A DNA stretch of 52,450 nt from Saksenaea vasiformis B4078 (Eukaryota > Mucoromycota > Mucoromycetes > Mucorales > Saksenaeaceae). Shown piece after piece: positions 1 to 8,990 of this stretch (within the stretch, counting starts at the first letter, position 1; every line of letters starts with the position of its first letter). A program made the translations under genes and the position numbers. The stretch lies in contig JNDT01001699.1 of the NCBI GenBank assembly GCA_000697055.1, positions 1 through 52,450 on the forward strand, in the 5' to 3' direction. The notes beneath the pieces are model-generated. The model searched no databases. It was not told where the DNA came from and was given only the letters and a program-made list of their open reading frames with translations.

Positions 1-2635
1 AGAAGAAAACTTTGTTTTGGACCAGGACATAATGAAGTTACACAAAGACACAGGCCACTTCTATCTGTATTTATTTATACTAATATTTTTGCTTTGTTAA
101 AAGTACAAGAGATCCAGGATGAAAAAAGAAAGTACATTTCCAGAGGATCGCATAAAGATAATGGATAGTTGCTAGAAGTTTACAAGAAAGTAAACGCTTA
201 CATATTTGCTAGGATAAAGCGTTTACCCTCCGTAACTTAGAGATTGTTGTTTCTGATATGTAGAGTTGATCATCGTGCAGGATCGAATAAATTTCTTTTT
301 TTCCGAAATGGTCTCATGCTGCACGGAAAATCAAGTCATGCATAAATCGCTAATATTTCTGATTCTGCAACAGCTGATCATAATGTTGCTCAATTTTTCT
401 CAATACAATAATGAATCCAATTTGTGCAGATTTCTTATGCTAATGGTAGCCTTTACTAGGTATTAAGGACTGAAGCAAGAAGAAACGCTATTTGGAAGGT
501 ATACCTTGATCACAGACTTAAACAGCTAAAGAAAGTTAAAGCATAAAAGCTCGGAAACAGTTGGAATCTACTACTTTCAATTTTACGTATTGCAATAACT
601 TTGCAAAATAGGTCACATATCCTATTCATAGCACAGCCGAAGCAGGGCTTATGCTGCGGCCCGTAGTACGCTTTGAATGGAAATCTTCATGACATAATGT
701 CAGATATGATTCAGAACAGTTTCCCATTAATTCTTCCCGTCTGTTTTCAACCATCTGTGTTGACGAGGTTACCGAAAACAGACACCAGCATACTGTGTAT
801 TAGTCTAAATAGGGCAATCGCCGTATGCGTAGCGTGAAGAAACACCTGATTACACAGAGTACTTAAGGTTTACAAACATTTACATCCACCAACGATTTTC
901 TTTGTTGTGTTCTTTTTCGAGGATGACGTTTCCAATCGAACGATCGAATGATAGTAATCGGTTTAGAATTCAAAAATTTTACAGATATCTATGCCTCCGT
1001 CCACTATCTTGTCTTGAGAGACGATATCGCATTTACCGATTTTGGAATGGTTTCTTGCTACAAACCTTATGCAAAAGCAATTTCATTGTTTATTGTAGGA
1101 TTCACTCCAATCGTGAGGACACTGATTGTTATTATTAAATAGAAACTTCTCAGTAAATTACCAACTGTGATGGATAGACGGTTTTTTTTTGTTCTGAATG
1201 CAAGGAATATGGCATATACAATTCCATACGCCTTTGACATGCGCAAATTACTATAATGCTAGTAACTGTAGAATGAGTCGGGCTGAGCTGAAACAAAGTC
1301 TAGTTTGCATATGTTTTAGATTCTGGAGTACCTTGATCCTAATATTCGCTTTAAATCTCATGTGTACTGATCAACGTGCACTCTAAAATGACGCACTGTA
1401 AACTTGGGTATTGAGACTTGTAATAAAAAGTGAAGTCTATGAGACTCGATTGTAGATTTTTTATTCCTGTATGAGAACAATATCTATTGCTACTGCGATG
1501 TCTTTCAATAATCGAATTCAGTAGAATGGTGTCAATATTGCTGGTTTGGAACATGCATATATGACATAAGACTCTCAAACACGATAAATATCCACGCATA
1601 TGAAAAATATATCAATTTATTTCTGATACTCTCGAAAAATGGCATATGAAGTTAATATGAAGTATAGTCATATGCAGACATACTATAAGTAAACCGCTAA
1701 AATTGTAAAGAGTGCGCGTTGTCTTTGTACAGAAATTTACTGAAGGATGATGGAAAAGAGATACAATGAAATATCTGTCATGTGAGAAACGGATCGTCCT
1801 GTACACTAAAGCAGATATGGATATTTGTGCATATTTCTAGGTTATGGCATCATGTAGAAAATATAGACTAAACCATTTTGTTTTGTTTGTTCAAGGCACA
1901 GGGATACTCGGACGTTGCATATTTATTTGTCATCTTCCGGGTCTAAAGATAATTCTGTATTTACAAAATTTCTGAACATTGCTTCTATTCTTTATGAAAC
2001 ATGATTTTCTACTGCAGCTTCCAAAAGACAACAGGCCGTCGAAAGATAGTTTCCTTGAGAACTCAAATGGGAGCTCTTTCCTTATGCAATTGTCGGATTT
2101 CTATTCAAACAATTCATAGAGATATTACAAACTTTTGAACAGCACTCACATGCATTGGACATATGATAAGGAGAAGAGGTATACAACGTAGAGGGCTGTA
2201 ATCGAAAAATGAAGATCTTTTTGAAATAGATTGGATAATTTTCTTTGTAGATATCGTATGGTCAGTAATCGGAATAAGGAATATTGATGTAAAAACTCTT
2301 TCTATAAAAAATCGATAATCTAAAAAAGGCCAAACACCGATATCTATCTGACTTTGATGTCACAGACTTTTATATCACTATGCCCGGTATGCAGTTAAAT
2401 TTTTGTGTGAGGCTACTGTCACTCATGATTTCGCTCGTATACATACTATTCATTGTCTTCAGCTTCGCTGTCTCCTGACTACACTGGCTATCATTCGTAG
2501 ATGCATCTCGCATATACTGGAGGTAATGCTGCACATCTGCTTTCAGAGCAAAAACAGTATCTTCATCAAAAACTTTAACATTAGCTATATAAATTTGCAA
2601 AATTTTTACTTACATTTACTACCATCATCCGCGAT
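1..2635. other. gene-poor region, no supported gene
   Basis: AT-rich sequence with only short open frames (up to about 80 codons) on both strands. None has a recognisable domain, and I could not join them into a convincing spliced gene. A minus-strand frame around 2370-2575 has protein-like composition (acidic, Gln/Ser-rich) and a possible AG acceptor just upstream, so a small minus-strand gene there cannot be excluded. Confidence 0.5.
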
Positions 2636-2881
2636 ATGAACTCGTACAACATGACAAGACGCGCAAGAAATGACCTTCGCCGCGCAAAAGGCGAACTCCC
2701 TCCTCCTCCTCCTCAGGACATGTGTCGCATGTGCGACATGAAGAGACCAAAGGCTGGCTTCTCGACGGTAACGCATGGAAAACTTGCAGTATTTGAAATT
2801 CTCATGCATTTATCAATGAATAGAGCCAATGGAAACGGTTCAAGCAAGGCGACCGGGTGTGTATCATATGCTGGCAGATAG
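2636..2881 (+). pseudogene. possible degenerate RING-like fragment (81 codons)
   Basis: This short frame has a run of five prolines followed by a segment reading CRMCDMKRPKAGF and then VTHGK. The order C-x2-C, RPK, G and HGK resembles the start of the C-terminal RING finger of Mdm2-type E3 ligases. The later zinc ligands expected in a RING are not seen in this frame; only GCVSYAGR near the end recalls the last ligand pair. No upstream exons are evident. It may be a relic, a fragment of a spliced gene, or chance, and the opposite strand is also open here. Weak call based on motif resemblance only. Confidence 0.15.
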
Positions 2882-3541
2882 AAGAGGCCGAGGAGCGGCA
2901 AAGAATTTATAATGGAAGATTATTGTCGTAAACTCTGGGTCCCAGTTTGTAAAATATCGTGCATGTTTATGAATAGCAATATACTATAGCTGCGTTGACG
3001 TCTTCTATGCTGGTTCGTCCTACGTCAACTTAACTGAATTTAGTAGCGGTTATGCGGTCTTGTATAAACTGGTATGTTCAATAGAGGTTGTTCAAGTAAG
3101 TTTAACTAGACGCCATAGGCACCTATACATGTGCGGACTTCATGTATTTGAGAAACAGAGGTAGAAATAAAGATGGTAAACAGGTACAAACAAGATATCT
3201 GTGAAACTGTTGTATCTTTATTAGATAGATCGTTTACTCGTCTTTGTATGGCTCCTAAATTAATAATTTAATATACTGTGAAGATATGGTGCACAGTACA
3301 ATATCAAGAGGTATTGGAGTAAACAGGATGAGGATCACTGTTACTGTAGTGGTTTCATTGCGGGAAGCTCCTAATAACCATTTATATGGCATTCTGGGTA
3401 AAATTCAGGTTTTAGCCTATGTATGAAATACATAAAAGTCGTTAAAATGTAGCGCATAAACGAGAATAAACAGTATGGTGAGAACATATTGAAACGTGTC
3501 AACCATAGTAAGTAAGCTGAACGCTGATAACGCGCAGAGTG
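2882..3541. other. intergenic spacer 3' of the transposase relic
   Basis: I see no gene here. It should contain the left end of the Tc1/mariner element, but no inverted match to the right-hand terminus was found. The 12-mer ggaagctcctaa at 3363-3374 recurs in the same orientation at 4577-4588. Confidence 0.5.
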
Positions 3542-4554
3542 TTACCAGCTGGTAGAGCCTCCCTCAGTTTTGATTACAGATTTTATCCGCTCAGGCATGG
3601 ATTCGATAAGCTTATTCCATGAATCTGCATCCAAGGAATCCCACGTCTCCTGTAAAAGAATTTCCAATCTGTCAAGCTTTGTAGAAAACTCAGTCCTCTT
3701 TTGTACGCCATCTTTCGTTTGCTACCAAATGTTTTCGATGGGATTAAGGTCTGGTGATTGCGCAGGCCAGTCTAACTTTGATATATTATTGTTTTGCAGT
3801 CACTTTTTTGCAATATTGCTGTTATGAACGGGCGCACCATCTTCCATCATGATTAATTGTTCATTTCCTTTCCAGAAACGGCGAAGCGGACCCTCATACA
3901 CTTGGTCCACAAAATCCTTAGCTGTCCGTCTGTTCTTGCTTAGGATTACTGGTTCTGATTTCTCACCATAACGGATGGCACCCTATACCATGATAGATGA
4001 CTTGTTACTTTTGAATGTAGGCATAAGACATTCGGTGTTGTTCGCTTCGTTTGCAAATCGCCATACACGCGTGACACGGGAGTTTTTGCCTTTTTCGAAG
4101 GATGCTTCATCCGTCCAAACTACCTACCTCCACTCATTAATAGCCAGTCTTTATGCTTTCTAGCAAAGTCCAGTCGTCTTTTCTTGTGATCTTTGCTGAG
4201 AAATGGCTTCTTCTTTGCGATATGACTGTGGAATCCTTGTTCATGAAGCGTTCTGCGAACTGTGCGCTCACTGACTTTAACTGGTAATGCCTTCGTAATC
4301 TCACTTAGCGTTGCGCGACGATTCTTCTTCACTATTCTCAGTAGATTGCGAATATCACGTTGCTTAAATTTTTTGGGTCGTCCAGACCCTGCAGGTCGTT
4401 TGACTGTGTGTCGCCTTTCGTAATTATGCAAGACGCGATATACGGTTCTTAAATGTACTAAAGTCTTTTTTGCAATCTCTTTTGGTTTTATACCAGCTTG
4501 AGCAAAAGCAACAATTCGAATCTTTTCTTCGTCAGTCAAATGCATAATACACAA
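3542..4554 (-). pseudogene. Tc1/mariner-family transposase, DD34E type, inactivated
   Basis: The intact N-terminal part (4554 to 4120, 144 codons) is a helix-turn-helix DNA-binding region with a GRPKK hook typical of Tc1 transposases. The catalytic part follows in another frame, so there is a frameshift near 4120-4126. It shows VVWTDEASF (first Asp), EDGAPVHNS (second Asp) and SPDLNPIENIW (Glu), with 34 residues between the second Asp and the Glu. Three in-frame stops interrupt it at 3983-3985, 3800-3802 and 3722-3724; the first two replace Trp codons expected at conserved positions. Total length, about 1,013 nt or 337 codons, matches the family's usual length, so little was deleted. It cannot make a full transposase as it stands. 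A DNA-binding fragment of 144 residues could still be translated. Confidence 0.9.
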
Positions 4555-4622
4555 GTTTATGAATACAACAACCTTTGGAAGCTCCTAAAATTTTTTGCCA
4601 ATTTTTTTGTCATGTGACTGTA
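3542..4622 (-). mobile_element. Tc1/mariner element remnant
   Basis: Around the dead transposase, the upstream (right) end looks intact. Reading leftward from 4620, the sequence starts CAGTCACATGACAAAAAAAT directly after a TA dinucleotide at 4621-4622, as expected for a Tc1 terminal repeat inserted at TA. The matching terminus on the left was not found between about 3250 and 3541, so that end is probably truncated or diverged and the left limit given is only the end of the coding remnant. A second stretch at about 4695-4715 (ttttttaggaggagtc) partly inverts the ctcctaaaattttt block at 4581-4594. Confidence 0.55.
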
Positions 4623-4786
4623 CTAGCTACGGTTTGTCGATAGAAAGGATGCAAGCTGTTGGTTTGGGTTCGTGAAAATGCAGAAAATTTATTTGTCAAA
4701 ATTTTTTAGGAGGAGTCTTAAATTGTAGACTGTAAAAGGTGGGAAGGAGTTGGTATGTAGGAAAGAGGGAGAGAGAGATCAGTAGC

Positions 4787-5466
4787 TTAGTTGGCTTCCT
4801 TTCCCTTGACGAAGGTCTTGACGATCTTGCCAAAGTTCTCACCCTGAGTGCGGGCAATTTCAAGCTCCTTTTCGGTCACAGCACGAGAGCCATCGCCGTG
4901 GACGATAGCACCTGCACCCCACGCGGAGCCACCAACAACTTCATCGGTGTTGAACAAGTGGGGGTTGGCGAAACCAAGGGGAACGTAGATCATACCGTGG
5001 TGGACGAAGTAGGGGATAGTGGTGAAAGCAGTGGTTTCCTGACCACCGTGTTGACCAGCAGTGGAGAAGAAAGTACCAGCAAACTTGCCGGCAAGAGCAC
5101 CAGAAGCCCACAATTGGCCAGTGGCGTCAAGGAAGGCCTTGAACTGGGCAGGGATGGTGCCGAAGCGGGTACCGAAACCAAAGAGGACACCATCGGCTTC
5201 AGTCAATTGCTCAGGAGTGATGATAGGAAGATCGGGCTTGGGAGGAGCGTGCATCTTCTGAAGGATTTCATCAGAAAGAGTTTCGGGTACTAAAATCACA
5301 GAATGAATGAGTACAATTTTGTCAAAAATTGGCGCCATTTTTTTTTCTTACCTTGGAAGATCTTAGCATCAACACCGGAAGCTTCGAGACCCTTCTGGAT
5401 GTCCTTGGCAAGGGTGTAGATGTGGTGGTAGAGAGTGTAGATAACGATGTAAACCTTGGGAGCCAT
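4787..5466 (-). CDS. NAD(P)H:quinone oxidoreductase, type IV (WrbA/Pst2-like flavodoxin fold)
   Basis: Two exons, 5466-5352 and 5289-4787, joined across a 62-nt GT-AG intron in phase 1, give 205 residues, the family's usual size. Family members bind FMN and reduce quinones by two electrons with NAD(P)H, avoiding semiquinone radicals; fungal homologues (Pst2, Rfs1, Ycp4) are peripheral-membrane stress proteins. The N-terminal strand MAPKVYIVIYTLYHHIYTLA is the phosphate-loop region. GFGTRFGTIPAQFKAFLD and STAGQHGGQE are the family's conserved FMN-binding and dimer segments. Codon use is strongly biased (GCC, AAG, GGT), as in highly expressed genes. The start is the first ATG and gives the standard N terminus. 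A long antisense open frame exists but is a shadow. Four TGACAAA boxes lie 114-196 bases upstream. Confidence 0.95.
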
Positions 5467-5579
5467 TTGTGTTGTTATTGAGAATACAATGAGTTGATGA
5501 AGTTGAGGGAAGGTCGCCCAAACCAGATCTTTTTATAAGGGCGATCGCTTATTTTACTCCGCATATGCTGACAGTAGCA

Positions 5580-5662
5580 TTTGTCAGGGCGCCATATTAC
5601 ATTTGTCATTGTATCTCCGATTTCTTGGAGGATTTGTCATTGTAGCACCGACAGCTGACAAA
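5580..5662. promoter_or_regulatory. cluster of four TGACAAA boxes upstream of the quinone reductase
   Basis: TTTGTCA (reverse of TGACAAA) occurs at 5580-5586, 5602-5608 and 5633-5639, and TGACAAA at 5656-5662. Two copies lie in a longer exact 13-base repeat, atttgtcattgta, at 5601-5613 and 5632-5644. TGACAAA is a reported variant site for Yap1/Pap1-type bZIP factors of the oxidative stress response, which fits the gene downstream on the minus strand. The regulator is an inference. Confidence 0.4.
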
Positions 5663-6778
5663 ACGACGATCATATCAACAAAACGCAGTCCACTGTCGGC
5701 CTTTTTTTTCAGATCCACTGCAGCTCACTTTCGACCAATCACAGACGCTCACTTGGGAGCCTCTGCAGCTCAAACATTTGCCACTTCACCCAATCTATCA
5801 AAACTAGCCAAAGAAATGATTTAAACGCAATATATTCTACAAGTGGTTACGCGTGATCTCGACACCTACTACATGCTTGATGACATCCCAATTGGTTGGT
5901 AACGTCGACGGTGATCAGCGTGTCTGACAACAATCCATATAAGCCTTTCTGAACTGAAGATATCTCTTGCGAAAAGAAACAGTCCAATGCTTATGAAATT
6001 TTTCCTTTATAGAGGATCCTTTCAGGTGATTAGCAAAAAATACACAAGCGCGCTACCACTTTTCCTTAAGGTACTAACCAGTGTGTGGTCTTGTCATCTC
6101 CGCAAATCCCAGACGTCTTGTGCACAGTATATGTGGCAGTACCTTCAAACCCACCATATTCAGAGAGTATTTCATATAACGTCTATGATTTTAAGTTATT
6201 CATGGCGTTTCAGTAAAGATGATGGTTTCCACAAGTGGCAATAACGAACTTTCCGTTTGTCGCCGTGTCGTGCACCATAGGTACAGCAGCGTGTCTTGCG
6301 CCGCTTGGGAAACCAGGCAAATTGAGATCCAAAATGAGCTACAGTGGCTCCAAAGCGGGTTGCAGCGGCTCTTTATCGACTATGACTAAATCCCTTCTGA
6401 TTTACATTCAATATAAATATCCATCGTCAAACAAGAAATACAATAAACCCTTTAATTTGCGGCGTCACCTCAAGTCTCCAATCCACAGCGTCCATATCTC
6501 CTCCGTCTACGATACCAGCTCCGTCTTCTGTGGTTCCTCCTCCGGTCGCGTCCTTGCGTCTTCCACCCACTGCATCTCATTGCCACCATGACAAACTGCG
6601 AGAGGGGTGTACTTTTGTGCAGATAGCGACGAAATACCAACCGTTGTTGACAGGGTAGTCGCTGGTGCTCTACCGTATTACGGCTGTCCATGTTGTTGGA
6701 TCGTTCGTCCTAATCGTTACTGGATGATTGAATGTAGGAGGATGGTTGTATCTCTCGGAACATCCGAAAATTGAGTGA

Positions 6779-7195
6779 ATGCGGTGTGTTCGCATATCAT
6801 ACGTCGTCTCTTTCAAAAGACCCTTTCTAAATAGAATGAGTGCATCCTCTTTAGAAGCGTTTGTACTATTGTACAGCAGCGATCATTTCAATCAACCATA
6901 TTTCTTAGAACATCAGCGGCCGCTCAAACGTTGCACATTTATTTCGTCATTTTTTGGTTTGGGAAATGATTTCATATCTATGAAACTTCTGGACATCCGC
7001 CATATTGCTAATACTCATGAGCCTCTCTTCAATGACGATATCGTCACATCAACGAAGAAAGACGTGTTCCACTTTCGTCGTAGCATTGTTTCTCCTCGAC
7101 CCAAGCGCCCAAAGATCACGGACAGGATCATTGCTACGCTGTCACTAATCGCATCGGTTGTTTCCGAAAAGAGTATTCTGTACGATTGGCTGTGA
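6779..7195 (+). CDS. hypothetical ORF, 138 codons
   Basis: An uninterrupted 138-codon frame in a region where open frames are usually under 85 codons. The product is basic in its C-terminal third (SPRPKRPKITDRI) and has no signal peptide or clear membrane span. I do not recognise it. No convincing introns or neighbouring exons were found, and there is no conserved-looking motif, so it may be a chance frame or an exon of a larger gene. Confidence 0.2.
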   Translation: MRCVRISYVVSFKRPFLNRMSASSLEAFVLLYSSDHFNQPYFLEHQRPLKRCTFISSFFGLGNDFISMKLLDIRHIANTHEPLFNDDIVTSTKKDVFHFRRSIVSPRPKRPKITDRIIATLSLIASVVSEKSILYDWL

Positions 7196-7865
7196 ACTCA
7201 TTATTTTTAAAGGTGCAAAATGCAAAACAAACGTAAGCGATGGCCACAAAAAAAGAAATTGACTCAATTGTACTCGGAAAATAGCGACTACTTTTGTGTG
7301 TGATATCAATTCTACAAGACTTTACTATCTGCAAAGGATGAATATTCGATCACGTTGGGATACTGATCCATTTATTTGGATATAATCGATCATGAAGAAA
7401 AAAAGAATAATAATGGATACGAAATCACTATGGCCCATCCATTTCTGTCAAGATATTCATGCCACGATCATCATCAGCGACGGGAACATCGCCAGTACTT
7501 TCCTTGGTACCCTATCTTCTGTTCTTTCAGGCTGGTGAAGAGATATGCCAGGAGCTCAAAAAATGGTGCTCCATGGAATATAGTCCGACCTACGTGTTTC
7601 CATGGATGATCTTGTTACAAAAGGAGGAACGTTTTTTTTTTTTCAATAAAGGATTATCTAAGTCTCCCTGACTTCTCCCGCCTCATATTCTTTTCGAAAA
7701 AAAACTTCTTTGGTCCTTCATTGCTGTACATGTTTATGCAAAATCAAATACCGACGCCTTTTTCACCTGCTTAACACAATTCCGACATCTTGACAATTCC
7801 TTACTCTCATCTCACTCTTGAAAACCCGAAATCAAACTCCTACTCCGAAACGACCACCTTGATCC

Positions 7866-8100
7866 TGTTACACGATCACTTTGATCCCGTTCACAATCGG
7901 ACTTAGTAGTTATCCTATCTCAACAATGATTAGTTGTAGAACAGACCTAGACTAGAAGTAGTATAAGTAGCCCCCATAGGGATCGCAATAAAGACAGTTT
8001 TCAGCACGATATTACCTTGGCAAGCAAGTTTATCTATATTCTCTTTGATTTCCTCCCGCCTATGACTTTACCTTTTTATCCCTGATCACTCCGTTGACAC
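7866..8100 (+). repeat. possible solo LTR of a retrotransposon
   Basis: The stretch has the layout of a short LTR. It may begin TGTTACACGATCAC (7866), then has a TATA box TATAAGTAG (7962-7970), then after a GC-rich spacer a polyadenylation signal AATAAA (7987-7992), and may end near GTTGACA (about 8100). A close TATA-to-AATAAA spacing is typical of Ty3-type LTRs. No reverse transcriptase, primer-binding site or partner LTR was found in this window and target duplications are not clear, so the limits are approximate. Confidence 0.25.
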
Positions 8101-8990
8101 CTTTATCATCGTGAACCATTTGAAGTCTTTGATACTGACTACAAAAGTATCTGGTGCTCACTGACAACGAATGATATATTTCTTTTTCCCTTTTCTTTTC
8201 TTTTTCTTTTCTCTTTCTTACACGAAACCACGCTTACAACGTTCAGTGATCACTAATCGTGTATCAGTATATTGCAAAACACAAATTAAGGTATCGCTTT
8301 CGTGGGACATGCTTTTCTGTCCACCGGCATATGATTCGTGCTGCCTGCAGTTTTGGGAGAAAAGCCGAGATCAAGGCAAAAGTGCTTTTTAATCGGAGAT
8401 ATAGGACCTGGAGTAAGGTCGCCGCTCGCTACAACACTTGGTTCCCGGCATGGTCAAAGGTGACCGCGGCAGTGATTTTCGCTGGAATAAGCGTTGTGTA
8501 CCGTTCACAGAACTAATTTTTACGCTATTCTAAATAAATCTTGCGCCCAACAAGGGACCAACTTGCACCAAGGAAACATCGAACATGCGTTATTGCTTCT
8601 CATAACATTGATGAACTTAAAAAGACGTGCTTCAAAATGCAGAATTCACTTGAAAGTAACGCCAAATAATTTGAAATCATAGGAAAACCCTGCAATTTTA
8701 GGAACGCTCTTGCCATTTGAGGAAGAACCCCGAAAGGTTGTCACCGTCATCACGGCCGAATGAATGACAAACTCAAAGTAAACGATGGTGGAGGTAGACT
8801 GTCCTTTGCGTTCAGAAAGGTCCTTACTCTCTATTACGTAATTGATGGTTACAAAAGGGAGTAAATAATTTTATTTCTTCGATGAATGAATGAGGAGGTT
8901 CTTTAGAAGTATGCTAACGTAGAATTACAGTAAATGAGAAAGATGATTAGACGATATAAAGAAAAAAAGGTAATTAGTGTAAATTTCTAT

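Larger units (their letters stand above)
5663..8990. other. long spacer without a firm gene
   Basis: About 3.3 kb with scattered short frames. The longest is 6779-7195 (+). A possible solo LTR lies near 7866-8100. Frames at 8171-8516 (+) show no recognisable domain. The Arg-rich minus-strand frame at 6470-6691 looks like a translation of a repetitive purine-rich stretch. I see no RNA gene. Confidence 0.5.

Noticed and set aside
3890..3960. Second frameshift in the transposase
   Set aside because: On rereading the reverse strand, the RRTAKDFVDQVYEG segment is continuous; only the frameshift near 4120 remains.
4739..5293. 184-codon plus-strand ORF
   Set aside because: It is antisense to the quinone oxidoreductase exon 2, whose motifs and codon bias are clear; the plus frame has no family features.
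6470..6691. Arg-rich minus-strand ORF
   Set aside because: The arginine run reflects a repetitive purine-rich stretch open in more than one frame; no start context or domain.
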